The notes under the pieces: generated by a model | The model's input: only the letters and a program-made list of their open reading frames with translations | Database searches by the model: none | What the model was told of the DNA's origin: nothing | Translations under genes and position numbers: made by a program | Source of the DNA: Edolisoma coerulescens | Lineage: Eukaryota > Chordata > Aves > Passeriformes > Campephagidae | Direction: 5' to 3' | NCBI GenBank assembly: GCA_013397115.1 | Contig: VWZW01004026.1 | Coordinates: 2,032,709-2,096,708 of the forward strand | Length of the DNA stretch: 64,000 bases | In this document: positions 12,551 to 25,773 of the stretch, one piece after another | Position numbering within the stretch: position 1 is the first letter of the stretch | Layout: each line of letters starts with the position of its first letter

Positions 12551-15023
12551 TGCATTTTGAATTAATTCAAATAATTTTTAAACTCTTGTAACACTTCTAT
12601 TTAAAACTATTTTGACCTTATTTCAAAATTATGTCAGTATATTTTCAAATATGCCAGCAATAAATAATTGAAAGCAAATGCAGAATAAAAAACAATCTAT
12701 TTATAATTAAGCAATAGTTTTCAGAAATATATTTCTTTTTTTGTTTTTTTAGGAACCAAAATTTGCTTAAATCTTGACTACTTCCCAATTTATTCCTTTC
12801 CATGTGAACAATCCTCCCAAATCTCTCTTTGTTCAGGGCTTGCCAGCAGCAGACTTTTCTCCATGTTCAGTTTAGGATGTTCTTTATCGAACAGTGCAAC
12901 ATAAACCCTCACACATCTGTTTTCCTGTTTCTTGTCCCAAAATCAAGAAGTGTCTAATCTCTTTTTTTCTTACCATTACTGTTTTCAAGAAACATTTTTT
13001 AACACGTTAGAGTACCAAGGCATTTGTTAGTAGGTTATGAAAGTAGAAGAAAAATTTGGACCCCCTCGTAAATAGGAGATGTGGATGAAAGGGCAAGACA
13101 ACTCTGGATTAAAATATCTAAGGTTTGCTTATCATGTCGGCAAGCTCAAAATATTTCTAAACTCCCTTTAACATCCCTGAGAACAGAGTAACTCTCCAGA
13201 CTCCATATTCAGTGTTGACTCTATTTTAATGGAGTAGACTTCCAAGATAGATATGTCTTGCACATTCATCTGAATGTAGGTGTCAATCTGTTGTTGGATC
13301 TCATCCCAGGTGCTGATATACATGGCTTTCGGGGGCATGGTAAAACTGAGGAGCTGCCCCAGATGACAGAAGACTACAGATGGCAGATGAAAAGTGCCAC
13401 TTGGAGCTCAGACTTCAAATTGGCATAGCATGGAGAGGCTACAGAGGACACCACCTAGAATTCAAAGTGAAGGCAGGAATAGGCAGGGAATAAATGAACA
13501 AGAGGAGAATAGAGTATTCTGTATTTAGAAAAGGACAGTATGTGATCTAAGTGAAAGCAAAAAAAATGCTGGTTTTATTAAAATTATATATCAGTATTTA
13601 TATATAGTTAAAATATATGCATATCATACAGGTATATGATATAGTTCACAGGAGATATAAACCCACATAAACGCTATGTATATATACAATGTATTATGTG
13701 TCAAGAAATGCAAAATGCATGGTATCTAAAATGCCCAAAATGTGATCACTTCTGCTGCAGGACTTATTTTGCCATGATAATGAAGAAACCATTGCTTCCT
13801 ATTATGGTCTTTATTTTAATAATTTGAAGCACTCCCTCCAAATGTCACTGCATGATGTGTTGAGCTGCTGAATTTCTGAAAAGCTGAAAAAATCTGAAAG
13901 CTGTAGGCTCTCTTTCTTTGCCTTTCACAGTCATCTATGTGTACTGTAAGAATGTGTGTGAAGATTGTTCAGAATTCACACCAAATATTTTACATAACAG
14001 TATTGTAAAACATATATGACAATAAATTTCCATTTGCCTGTTACAGACTTTCTCCTAAAAAAGTAATATTTCTGGATTTAAATAGAACCATACCATGCTC
14101 AGGAAGACTGAGCATAAATAACCAGAACATTGCAAACTCCCTCAAACTTTTATACTTGGAGTGGTCCTGAGGAGCTTCTATGACATATATGAAGTTTAGA
14201 ATAAAACTTTTTTCATAATGAAAAAAAAGCTCTCTTTTTCCAAGCTCTTCCCTCATAGCATGCAACAGGAGAGAAGTCTTTTGAACATTCAGAATTCACC
14301 TTTTTTTACTGACAAAGGCACAAAGTGAGAAGTAACCTTTAAAATAGACAGGAAACAATTGATTAGAATTCCCATAGTTTAAAAAAATGGCATTTTGCGT
14401 TACCCCTCAAAATTAGCCACAAAGCATCTCAGACTCTGGAAAACATTCATAATAAAATGAGACACATTCCAAAGAAGTGAGCAGTAAGACTCTCTGACTC
14501 TAGATATAAGCAAAATGCAAAGGTCTACAAGTGAAGATTTGCTGTAGCGGTCTGTACTCCACTTGAACTTTATATGTGATGAGCATTTTTAATCTTTCTG
14601 TTACAGCTGTCTCTCAGTCTTTTGCTTATCTCTTTCCATTTCTACATGGCTTATGGCAATGCAGAACTGTTCTGGTATATTGTGAAAAAGGTCTTCTTAG
14701 ATGTTCATTTGTGAATGATTCATGTTTGAAAATTAAATCTTTAGAATACAGCTGGCCAGAAACTGATAACTTTATTTTATTTAAAATGTTCTTTCTGTTC
14801 TTTTCAGATTGTAATTGCAATTTAGATTGTAATTTTGAATTTAAAAATTAGCCAGTTGAACTTAAAGAATTGGTACATAACAAGAGCTTTCTTTATGAGC
14901 TCCTTCAGGGATGTATTTAGAACAGAGTGATATCAAGAGGCATTTCCTTAAATAAAAGACCTTATATTTGTACATGCATGTTGACTAAGAATACTTGAGG
15001 TGTATTCAATTATTTTCAACATA
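12551..15023. other. AT-rich non-coding stretch
   Basis: No gene recognised. A slightly GC-richer block at 13260-13500 may be an old unclassified repeat, but I cannot place it. AT-alternating sequence lies at about 13570-13690. Confidence 0.4.
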
Positions 15024-15029
15024 CAAAAC

Positions 15030-15368
15030 TGTGGGAACCAACAGCTGGTCTGAAAGCCTCACGGATTCCAACCTTGAGAATTCAGTTTCTACCCTTGAGA
15101 ATTGTAACATCAACAGAAGCAAGAAGCATAACAACAGAAAGAGGATGAGCACCTGCAGAAGGGAGGATACTGGCTGATGTGTAGCAAGAATGTGTGCTAG
15201 TTATAGGCAACCAATAATGTTCTATTGTAGTTAAGCTAATAACCAATGAACATGTAACACAAATGCTAAGAAATTGTATAAAAGAAGCTGCATAGTATTA
15301 AAGAGGGTTCTTTTTTGCTTGAAGCTGTTGGGGTGTGTGTGTGTGTCGTGTCCATCTCAACAGTGACA
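15030..15368 (+). mobile_element. Solo LTR, ERVK/alpharetrovirus-like
   Basis: A 339-base LTR of an avian endogenous retrovirus. It starts with TGTGGGAACC and ends with GTGACA. It is flanked by near-identical 6-base direct repeats, CAAAAC at 15024-15029 and CAAAAT at 15369-15374, as expected of a retrovirus with 6-bp target duplication. The internal order is that of a compact U3-R-U5: CCAAT at 15211-15215 and 15243-15247, TATAAAAG at 15277-15284, and ATTAAA at 15297-15302. A short U5 follows with a (GT)n run at about 15333-15345. A poly(A) signal lying just before the expected start site is the layout known from alpharetroviruses. No internal retroviral sequence adjoins it, so it is a solo LTR left by recombination. 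The family name is inference; the borders and promoter elements are seen directly. Confidence 0.75.
15211..15302 (+). promoter_or_regulatory. LTR promoter and poly(A) signals
   Basis: Two CCAAT boxes (15211 and 15243), a TATAAAAG box (15277) and an ATTAAA poly(A) signal (15297) lie in the order expected of a retroviral LTR read on the plus strand. The elements are intact, so residual promoter activity is possible. Confidence 0.65.
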
Positions 15369-15374
15369 CAAAAT

Positions 15375-17213
15375 GTCTGAAATATTTGGTTAATGAATGT
15401 TTCCCTAGGCTTTTTAAAATTATAAAAGTCATATCCAATTGTCTTTTACTAGATGGATAGTTAATTCTGTGAGAAGTTAGCCATCAATAGAAACCCAGCA
15501 GGGTCTCTGAGAGAAAAGACAGGTAGGTAAAAAAAATGGAAATTGGAGATGTGCTTTTTTTGCTCTGGCTGAGGAAGATAAGAAACAGTGAAAGCTTGTT
15601 TCTTGCTGAAACAAGATGAGGAGGAAGGAAATGGGGAAAATGATGAATACCAGGGAATTAACCATGTCTGAGTCTTTCTGTGAGAATATGTGTGTGTGAA
15701 GAGAGAAATAATTTTTGTGTTAGTAGATGTCTTAAGTAGAATCAAAAGCTCCTTGATTTAGCCTATAGAGATGTTATGTCAGTACATAACATACAGGAAA
15801 AAAAGACATTTTGGAAACTGCTTCAGACATTATGAACAAAATTCTTATTAATAGCATTTAGAGTAAATAATATTTTTAAATCCTACTAGTTGTTGAAAGG
15901 TTTGATAGATCTTTCAAGAGGTTAGAACTTTGTTTTCAATGACTGAATAAATAAACGCAATGTCTTTTAGGCTGGGGTAAATATTGTGCTCTTGCATCCA
16001 GTTTTAGGCAGCAATGACTTCTGAGAAAATTATTATGTTTCCTGAAGTGTAAGGTGGAAATGCTAATATGATCTGAGTAAGAAAGGACCACATGATAGAC
16101 TCCTCTTTTTACTCAAGGAGAAGACATAAGTTAGGGTTTTTTTTAAAGAGGTTTTCACTCAGTGTTATGAATAAGGATGTGATTGAGGTCCACAGCCATC
16201 TCGGTCTAGCTGTTCTGGGACATAAAGAGGTGGATTGCAGTAAGATTCTGGTGATGTTAACAAGGTGTGAACAGATGGAAAGGTCTGATGTTCTGTCAGT
16301 AGATCAGTAGACTAATTGATGTCAGGTATAGAAGTAGTAGTAAAGGACACTGTTGTATTAAATGGAGATGAAGACTACCTTTTATTTTTGAGTTAGTCTA
16401 CTTATTAGGTAAAGGAAAATTAAAGAGTGTATATTAGTTTAGTGTGATTCCCAAGGCATGCTTTGCAATCATATTGAAAATCCTTTTGAATACCTTGTTC
16501 CTCTCTCTGTTTTCCTAAAGAGGGAAAGCTGGACTGGGTTGAGTTTTGTTGGGCTTTTTTTTTTTTTTGTATTTATGCCTGAAAGCAGGAAAACCTGTGC
16601 TCTTCTGTTTTGCTTAAAAGTTACTGTCTCCTAATGCAAATGTTAACCTTTTGCTGTGGATCATATATCTAGTGGAAAAGATTAAGATGTTATTTTGAGG
16701 AACTACTTTATGTGGGAAAATTCTTCCTCCACCTCTAAATCAAATATCATCAATGTTTCTGAAAGAAAAATTTTTAAGATGCTTTAAATTTACAAAGAGC
16801 ACATTTTTTTCACCAATTACTACTATGCTTCTGGTACAGATGGCAATCAAATGCATAATGTTGTATAATGACCTAAAAGCAAATGCCTTCTGTTGGAACG
16901 AAATATGTATATTTTTTAGGATATACATAATTCAGACCTCCAAAGGACAGAGATAAAATTGCTTTCTCCTCTAAATGGAGTAGATTTTGCCCTTTAGTGT
17001 TTCGATGTACATGATTTATGAAATGTTCCATCATTTTAAGAAAATTCTCAATCAGACTCCCTTTGGAAAACTGTTATATCTTTTAAACAGTATTATTTTT
17101 ATTTCCTTCAAAAACCTGACATCAAGCTGATTCAGCTAGGATCTTCCAATTAATTGAACTGCATGATTTATACTATGGAAAAATGGAGATCAGCTCGGGG
17201 AAATCAGTTGTTT
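15375..17213. other. AT-rich non-coding stretch
   Basis: No gene or transposon recognised. A 16-17 base T run lies near 16553. Confidence 0.45.
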
Positions 17214-17250
17214 TTTCCTATTATTTCCTACTATTTCCTACTATTTGTTA
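17214..17250 (+). repeat. Short 10-base tandem repeat
   Basis: Three and a half units of TTTCCTACTA, the first with one change. Confidence 0.85.
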
Positions 17251-20200
17251 GACTATACATAATGTTATAGGAAAAATCTTTCCTTTTTCAAAAGCTAGGC
17301 TTAGAAAAAATGGCTTACAAAATGTAATCTTGAAGTATGGGTTTAGAACCAGTAAAGTACATACTTTTTTCTGTACAAAATACAGGAAAGATAAAATTTT
17401 AATCAACAGCTATCTCTTGCTAAAAAAAAATAAAACACTTTTGTTTTTATTAGGATAATAGAGAAATGTAAAGCAAAGGTAAGAACAATCACAGAGGTTT
17501 CAACAATGCAAAGCCTGAGAAGAGATGTGTGGAACGGGTTCTGTGAAGTCAGTCTGGAAACTAGATGAATTTCCAGCTAGAAACCTCTTATTTTAGTGAT
17601 TGTATAACTGAATGGAAGATGTAATTCTGAAATCCAAGTGGATCCCAAGTAAACCTGAAAATAAATGCAGGACAGTTGTTTCTATGTTCATTTGCAAACT
17701 CCTGCAAGTGACAGACATAAAATTTGATCTTTTATAGTAGAATTTTCTGCTATAACACTCATCACAAAAAAGTAGGATCAATGTCTATATTTGAGCACTG
17801 TACTTTATGAATTCTGTGGTGTAACATTCTTACGTGAGTTCAGGGCCTCTATTTAACTGTTTGACACGCAGAATTTCCAGATTTTAGGTAGACACTGAGG
17901 ACCTAGATTCATATTTGATCTTATCATCTACATTCCCTTCATCTCTGTAAACAATACCTTTAGATTGAGCCTTGCTGCTGCCTGATACTTCTGGCAAGTG
18001 CAATTGTCTGAACTTCTGTGCTGTTTATGGTGTCTCCTGAAGCATCTTTCTTAATTGCTGCTTCTTACCTTGTCATCCCTTCCTCCTTGTTAAACTAGAC
18101 AACATCTAATTCAAGGAAGAGGAGTGCAGACATCAGTTTAGGGTTCCAGAGGCCCTGCAGGTTCTGGAATGGGATTTCTGACTGGGATGAAGATGGGCTG
18201 TGAGACTTAGGCATGGTTCTCAGTGTCTCTGGAGTGGCATGGCCCTGCCCCACATGAGTGCTCTGTGGACAAACAACTCGTATATTCTCAGGTGCTGGTC
18301 AGCGTGGTAATGAGGTCATACCAGTGATGAGAAATGGAGAGCTGGTGGAGTGCATCTTGGGCATTTCACTTCGAGGAGAGAGAAGTAACCTGTTACCACT
18401 CCATGGAAATAGCAAGCAGTTAATGCCTGTGGTTCTATTATGCCATTAAATAGTCTCATAAATAAGTGAAAAGAGGTCTTTTTAGCTGGGAACACATAGA
18501 AATGCACTGTTGGAAATAAGCTGGGAATAAAAAAAATGTCTTAAAAGGTTGACTTAAAAATAATGTGTCGTCAAATCAGTTTAAGCTGTTGAACTATCAC
18601 TTTAAAATAGTTTGTATGGCAGTCAACTACCTCCACAAAGAGCTTTCACGTCCATAGCCCAACATTTTCATTTAGCATTTTCTCGCACACAGTGATGCTC
18701 ACAGAAACTGAGTTTATGTTTAGCAATTTTGCTTGTTCAGTGATTATGTCAAAGAAACTAAGTTCCCGTATAAACAATCTCATATATGCAGCATTGAATT
18801 AAAAAAATCTCTAAGAAATTTTGAAACTGATTGTTTTGCTGTGTAGACTTGATCTTTATTTGTAGTTGAGAATTTCCAGTAGTCCTGCAGCAACATGGAG
18901 AGCTAATAAGAGAACTGAGATTAATTTTGTGATCTCAGAAGAATTCTTCCAGATTTATTGGATTCAATCTAAATCTTTCTACTGACTCCAGTGGGCTCAA
19001 GAGGAGGGCTATGTTTTAGGGGGAGATAGATTAAAGAGCAGTTCTTCAGATATATATAGTTTCTAGGCCATTTAGATCATATTTTCATCTAGGAGAAAAA
19101 GAGAGTATAGGTTTGTTGTTTTTTTTTTTCTCTTCCCGTGAATTAAATTAGATCTGTACTAAAGTTGGCAGAAAATAGATTATATATGTGATGGAGAAGT
19201 AGAGATAAAAAAACCCCTTTTCTTCCTTATCTCTCTTCTTGGCATTAAATCACTGCAGTTGAGCATGGAAATGCCAAGGTGAACGTGAGTAAGTTAAACT
19301 TCATGAGTGGCAGGTGACTTGATAAGCACCTTTTATACCACCATCTGGGAAGCTCCTTCAGATGTGAGCTTGTCTGGTGGTGCCTTAACTTCTCCATGTA
19401 GTACTGGAAAAGGAGTGAGAAAAGAGGGCATATGAGATGCAGAGTTTAAAATAAGGTGAAAAAGTAGTTTGAATAAATTTTTCTATTATGGATGTAGATT
19501 GACACATTGACACAAGTGTTTAGCTAGTGAAATATTAAGAGACAAGGAAAACCAAGATTCAGGAGAAGGAAAATATTTTGTGTATGTTTTTAATGTGAAA
19601 ATGGAAATTTATAATACATATATTATTCCAGAGTAAATCCAGTCTTACTTCAACGGCTGAAAGGTGTCTAAGTGACCATTAATTGACAATAATCACATCC
19701 TTAGAAGAACATATCCTTAGAAGACTGAGGATATCTGTAGGCAACAGGAAAAAGTCTTTTTGCACCTTTAGTAAAACAAGTTTTCGGTTTTTCATGCAGT
19801 CAATCCTTGGAGTATCTCTCTCCACATAAGTGGTGTGACTGAGTGATTAGATTCTGGTCATGGCTCTTTCCTCCAGAGTTGTCATTCTGATACTTCTAGC
19901 AAGGTTATTTGGTTGAGATATCTTGGCATATAAAGTAAGGCTGTGTAGTGAGAAAATAATTTTCTTGTGAGAATAGTCAGGCGGAAATCTTGTACATGAT
20001 TTTTCATTTTTTTAGTTTCAGGTGAGCTCAGTACATCAGCTGAAGAAGTGCCATTTGCTTATCGCTTCCGTGACACTGTTTCTTAGTGTGCATTTCAGCA
20101 AAAGGAGGAAGAAGTTGCTCTTTTCCATGAGGTTTTAATTAAAGATAATTTTCAGAGCTCTGTTGCTGATATTTGAGCTGACGTTCCTGAAAGAAAGGGT

Positions 20201-22025
20201 TTTCCTGTGTCATTGACCTACCGTGGAGCAACTCAAGGGCATAGACTCTATAAATAAACAAGCTAAATAGATCTCCATGTCACTACTTTTACTTCCACCA
20301 GAAAACTGCCTCTAAAAGACTAAAATACCAGGTACTGATTGACAAAAGGACAATAGAATATACTCGACAGCTTTTTGCCAGAGCTTAAAAATATGAAAGC
20401 TTCAGAGGTTAAATAAAGAAGCTAACTGGAGTAAAATATCAAGGGTGGAAGAGAAGAGGATGTACTTGATTCTCTGTAATAACCACAAGTGGACCAGCCA
20501 TCAAACAGCTGTAGCTTTCTATTTTGGTAGAGGTCATTAGAAATTCTGGACATCAAAAAGAGTTTGCAATAAAAACCTCATGGCTCTGAGGTTTTGTTTT
20601 CTTCTTCTTCTGCTCTTGTGTCTAATTTTACTGATTTAGAAAGGCAGAGGAAAATACCTTTTCCTCTAGTCTTGTGATAATATCATCTAATTACATCTAA
20701 GAAATTCTGGTTTTCCAAGTTCTAAAGTGAGTAGCCCCATCTGAAGCTTAGCTTTTGTTTACATTAACTTATTTGAAATTTGTTCTGGGTTTATACCCCA
20801 CATGCAATCTCTTTTACTGATACCTTTAGTTGAAGAGCAACACAGAGTTACTCTTAGATCTTATGGACTGCCTATCATTCACAAGCTGTCTCAGGACAGC
20901 TTTCACAGAAAAGCTAGGCATTTTTCCCTTTGAATATCCATGTTAGCTAAGTAGTAATACACGGCTAGAACTTAGTTTAACCAGATTAGCTTTGACAGGG
21001 AAGGATGCAAAATGAAAAAATAATAAATGACTGGGAAGGTAATTTTAGAATTGTCAGTTTGGCAAACTGAAAGCGCTCTACTGTGACAGTGCGTTTTGCC
21101 AATTCTGATTTCAGAGAAATCTGAAGAGTATAGTTTTGAAAGTCCTTGAATTTTGGCCAGCTAAGAGGCACAGATGGGGTGATGAAACATCCCAGGTTCC
21201 ATCTACTGAACTAGAGAGTTGGCCAGACTGGCTGCTCTGTGACCAAGAGCTTTTTACAGAATATTCTGAGTTGGATTCAGGAGTAAAGTTGAAAATAATG
21301 TGTGAGCACAAAACCAAAAATAAATTATACCCAAGATAGCTTGGAAATTGAAAAATGTGAAAGCTTTCTATGAGTAAGAACAACTTCTCTGACCACTGCT
21401 CTACTTAGGAAGGAAGAGACCTGTCATTGAAATTATGTGGAACAAATCTGTGTCTTTACAAGAAATGCGAAGAGCAATTTTGAATGTGTGGGAACTCTGA
21501 GGTAAATCAAACAAGTTGCAGGAACTTGTTCTTCCTTTACCAAGTCATAACTGTCATTTTGGTGAAGAAGTAATTATCCTTTCCATGGTATTATTCTCAT
21601 ATCTATAAATTCTTGCTTCATACGGACTAGCATACAGGTTTGCTCCATCAGACTCCATTAAGGAAGAAGTTCAGGAAGTTCAGGATTCTGTGCAGAAAGC
21701 AAATCTGAAGATGTTTCAGAGAAAATAAAATACAAAATAGGATGAAGGTATGGTGGTCACCTGTTAGTGAACATCTTGCTAGACTTTCAAACAGGAATCT
21801 TCATGTTTACCCCGAAAGTATCTTCTTGCCACCATTATAAAGTAACTTAATTAGAACATAGCTCTTACTTTAAAAAAGGTAAAGTGTCCCTTTATATTTT
21901 TTTACCTATGAAATTAATTTAAAATGCATTTCCACAGCTTAATAAAATATTATCTCCTTTTTCAAACTAAAGTCTATTTCCTTTTACAACTCCATCTGGT
22001 AAATAACTGCTTAAAGATAAAGTTA
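17251..22025. other. AT-rich non-coding stretch
   Basis: About 4.8 kb with no supported gene or repeat. Blocks near 17940-18260 and 19240-19400 are slightly GC-richer without a recognisable identity. Frames stay under 95 codons. Confidence 0.4.
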
Positions 22026-22058
22026 AAATGTACCAAGTTAAAAGGCCTTGGTACATTT
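22026..22058 (+). repeat. Perfect 12-bp inverted repeat (hairpin)
   Basis: AAATGTACCAAG at 22026-22037 and its exact reverse complement CTTGGTACATTT at 22047-22058, separated by 9 bases. A second small hairpin, TTCCAG-TGTG-CTGGAA (22057-22072), overlaps its 3' edge. The arms are too short for a typical microRNA precursor. Confidence 0.9.
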
Positions 22059-22470
22059 CCAGTGTGCTGGAAGTAAACTGGAATGATTAAAAAGGAATAG
22101 TTTGTATGGGTCCTTGTAGATAAAATTTCAAGTCCACAAGAAACAACCCAGAAATTTTTGACCTGGGATTTCCTTTGATTATCATAACAAAGACTGCTGT
22201 GAAATATTTCAAGATGAAGTTAACAGAACCAGATGTCTTTCTTAAAAGGAAAACTCTGTGTAGTATGCATAAGTTCAGAGATTGTTTAGATTGATGCACA
22301 GACACAAAAATTTGTTTGCTTACTATAAACAGTAGATAACAATTACTTTTTATTTTCCATAGTAGATCTCTTACCTAGTCAGATCTGAAAGTATTGCATA
22401 CATAATTTTTATCTTGATCTATTCAAGACCAAAGGCTTCTGAATTTTTCAGGTTTTTTTCAAATTCATGT

Positions 22471-22535
22471 AATCATAGAAGTGCACTGTTGGAAAGAACC
22501 TTGGAAGTTTATTAGTCCACCTTCTAGCATGACTG
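22471..22535 (-). mobile_element. CR1 3' tail remnant, antisense
   Basis: Plus-strand sequence 'aatcatagaa', then 'ctgttggaaagaaccttgga' and a 'gtccaccttctagcat' block match the reverse complement of an eroded CR1 3' end. Only ~65 bases remain. Confidence 0.7.
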
Positions 22536-22691
22536 AAATTAATTTTTACTAAAACTGGTGTTGTCAATAATTCCAATTTGCATGTGTAATGCTATAAAAT
22601 TTGAGCCTGAAACATTTCCTCTAACAATGTAAAAGAAACAACTTAAAAGTGCTAATACTGCCTGCGGAAAGGATGGGTAACTAGAACACAC

Positions 22692-22726
22692 TTTTTTTTT
22701 TTTTTTTTNTTTTTTTTTTTTTTTTT
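22692..22726 (+). repeat. Long T run containing one N
   Basis: A 35-base homopolymer of T with a single ambiguous base at 22709. The N marks an uncertain consensus, so the true length is unknown. CR1 does not leave poly(A) tails, so this is either a slippage-grown run or the tail of a minus-strand retrocopy to its right; see findings. Confidence 0.95.
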
Positions 22727-22839
22727 AATTAAGGCACTAGTTTTTTCTTTGAAAGTCTTTTTTTCTTTTAACTTTATTTTTTCTGGGAGATCTCAGAAAG
22801 TGAAGGTAGACCATATCTGTGCAATATAACAGAGCGTGC

Positions 22840-23130
22840 TGCACATTGAGCCAGCTCTAGAATCAAAAAGCACGTGGTGTTGGTTTTGCAGCAGGCTGTG
22901 ATAAGCTGCACGTTGCATAAAGTTTTGAACTCACCTAGCGTCTTCTCAGGTCAAAACATTGAATTCAAGCTCTAATGTGTCTTTTGTTCAGTATTTTATG
23001 TAGGCTTGAGTTCCTCTAGTCCTTGTCCCTAAATTAGCTTGTCTCTTATTTCAGCGCAGAGGAAGGAGTGCCTCCTCAGGGCGCTGCACCATATTAGTGC
23101 ACTCGAGTGGGTGTAGCTTCACCTAGTCTA
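22840..23130. other. GC-richer unclassified block with hairpin
   Basis: This block is richer in G, C and CpG than its surroundings. It contains a 35-base imperfect hairpin at 23052-23086: CAGCGC pairs with GCGCTG, then GAGGA with TCCTC and GG with CC, around an AGTG loop. It may be a conserved element or an old repeat. No reading frame supports a protein. Confidence 0.3.
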
Positions 23131-25739
23131 TTTCAAGTACCCTTCATCCTTCTCTCTTTACAAACCACACACTGAAATTTCTTACACATTTAATTTTACA
23201 GCAGGATTTGTCAGCCTCAGCACTTCTCAACTCCCACTTTACAACTTGTCAAATGATTACTGCGGCATTGAAATAAAAAAAAAAAAAATACATCCCTGGA
23301 GTTTTATTTTTTTGTTGAAAGGAAGCTGAAAATGAGCTAAACCATGTTAATAAAAGTAAAATAAAATGCTAATAAATTAACATGCCAAAAAGAAAAAGGA
23401 AAAAATAAGAGCAGTGAACACTTTACTAATTTGCTAAAACAACAGAGTACCACATATAGAATTGTTATATTTAGAAGGCAAAACTATACCTTTTGTGACA
23501 ATGGCCATTCAAGCTGCTCTGGGACTTAAGTGAATTATGACTTTAGGAATGAAAAGCTAAATGACTATGAGAAAGCTTGTTTAATATTTTTTATTATGCT
23601 CTGTAATGCAAAATAACAAGGCCTTGTTCCCTTTCTGTTCAAAAATATAAAAATATAACTGTTTTATTTTTTTGAGAATTTTGAGAGTAAAATTATTAAT
23701 TCTGGCGAGCCTTTCTGACTTTAGAGTGGGAAGGAACATGTAATAATCAAGATACACGAAGAACAAAAAACCACATCCATATGAAATAAACAAGCTCAAA
23801 ACTCAGAAGACTACAATCCAAGCTTTTAATACTACTTTTCTGCTCTAAGTTTCACTGCAACACAGAGTTAGCATAGTCTCTTTTAAACAACAAATAATTG
23901 GGGAGAAAAATACTATTTCTCTCTTCTCTTTTCAAATGTTCCAGTTGAACCTTAACAGACTCATCACCCAGTGCTTTCAGTCTTGACAAATTGACCTCAG
24001 CTTAAATTGGTTTAGATATTCTTAGAATATAAAATTATATGATAAAGAGCGTCCAAGACCCAGAGTTATAAAAAAACATTAAAATTTGTTACTGTGATAT
24101 CTGCTTTTATGTCCAGAATTCACATTTTTCAAGTGTCTTTTCTTTTTCCCTTTTTTATCAGGTAGGACAAAGAAAATTGTATAAGTGATACTTAAAAGAT
24201 GAGTGAACATAACAGCAAGAGTAATTCATGCAGGTCACAAAAAGTGAAAATGAAAGTAATTTAAAATAATGTGATCAAAATAATTTGCCACAGAAATTTT
24301 ATGGCTGATTCACTACTGAAAGAAACAGTTCAGAAAAAACAGCAACTGCAAATACTTCTCTTACTGTCAATAGCAATTACATGAAATTTTACTTTTTCCC
24401 ATATAGACTTACTTTTCTAAGGATCCCCCTCATCCTCACCCTGAAAAATCCCATTTTCTCTGGGAACTGAAGCAGCTATGCCAGATCTCACTGAAACAGG
24501 TGCTGGATGCCGACTTGGAAGTTTACTCTGGGTCAGTCTGCAGGCACTGCTGGATTTGTCTGACTGATCAGGCAGGTCTGTGACAGACTAGAATAATTTT
24601 GTTAGCAAGGTTTTAACCTCCATAAATATAGGAGTATTTGAAAGCATAAACATGATGTAAAAAGAGAAGCAGCACAGTTGGGAGGTTTTTCTTGTGTCTG
24701 ATGATAGACTCCTGTTCTAGTAAACCTGCAGTGTGAATTGGACCTTCATCAGCAACCGTGGAAACCTCAAAGAAGAAAACCTCAAAATGGACTATCTGGT
24801 GTCCTAGAAGGTACAACCTCCAATTACATTTCTCAGTGTTCCAGGTTCCATGACCTGTGTTCTGTCTATGCTTTTGTTTGAACTCGCAGAGTATTCTTTC
24901 CCTCATCAATGACAATAATACAGACTCTATTTCCCTCCCCTCTTCAGCTGCCTAGTTTCAGACGTTGCATCTGAAAATACTTTCTTTGAAATCCGTCTTC
25001 TGTATGTCAGTAAATCAAATTAATATTAAATTACATTCCTTAATAATATTACTATACCATTTTAATATAAAATAAATCTATGCCCTTACCATCCCTGTCT
25101 TCCTTAAAATTTATTTAATATTTTTACATGGTTGGATGCTGGGGGCAAGCAGCAGAATTTAGAACGAGCAGAGACAACCTTGTCCACAGAAAGTTATGGT
25201 CACACAAATTTGAGAAACCGAGGTTAAAAGTAAGTATTTAGTAAATGCATTCAGTAGAATACAGGACAGTTGGATCAATGTCTGCATACATATATGGGAA
25301 GTAACATGATAAACACATAGGTTTGTCAGTAAGTAGAGTAGCAAGTTTATAGAGACAGGAAGAAATCTATATTGAGTCTGCAGGCCCTAGGGGGAAAAGC
25401 CATCATTTGAAATTGTCCAGTCTATAAACTCATGCTATAGCAAAAAAAGCTGGACAGGCATTGTGGAACCATCTTATCAAGTGGTTGCCAAGGTAACCTT
25501 GAATGGATGTGTAAGAACAGGACAACTCATCACTTCCCTGGCATGCGTGGAGCACACAGAGGAACTATCACTGCTTAGAGGTCACAGTATACAGTAGTCT
25601 GCTGGTTACAGTGGAGTGAGCATGTAATTATACAAACCCAATTATTGCAGGTCCTCAGTTGTGTTGGAGTAAATCTAACACACACAACCTCCTGCTATTT
25701 GCATTTTTTAATTTTGTCCTTACCTTTGGGCTGCAAATT
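23131..25739. other. AT-rich non-coding stretch
   Basis: No gene or repeat recognised; an A run at about 23275-23288. The 100-codon minus frame at 24613-24915 has no recognisable domain. Confidence 0.4.
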
Positions 25740-25773
25740 AAACAAACAAACAAACAAATAAATAAATAAATAA
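25740..25773 (+). repeat. (AAAC)n-(AAAT)n microsatellite
   Basis: Four to five AAAC units run directly into four AAAT units. Confidence 0.93.

Noticed and set aside
18494..18518. Segment similar to the CR1 remnant at 22471 ('catagaaatgcactgttgga')
   Set aside because: Only ~25 bases are alike and no further CR1 blocks follow, so it may be chance.
22653..22664. 12-base match to the start of the miR-200b/429-type mature sequence (TAATACTGCCTG)
   Set aside because: The match stops after 12 bases and no complementary arm within ~80 bases forms a precursor hairpin.
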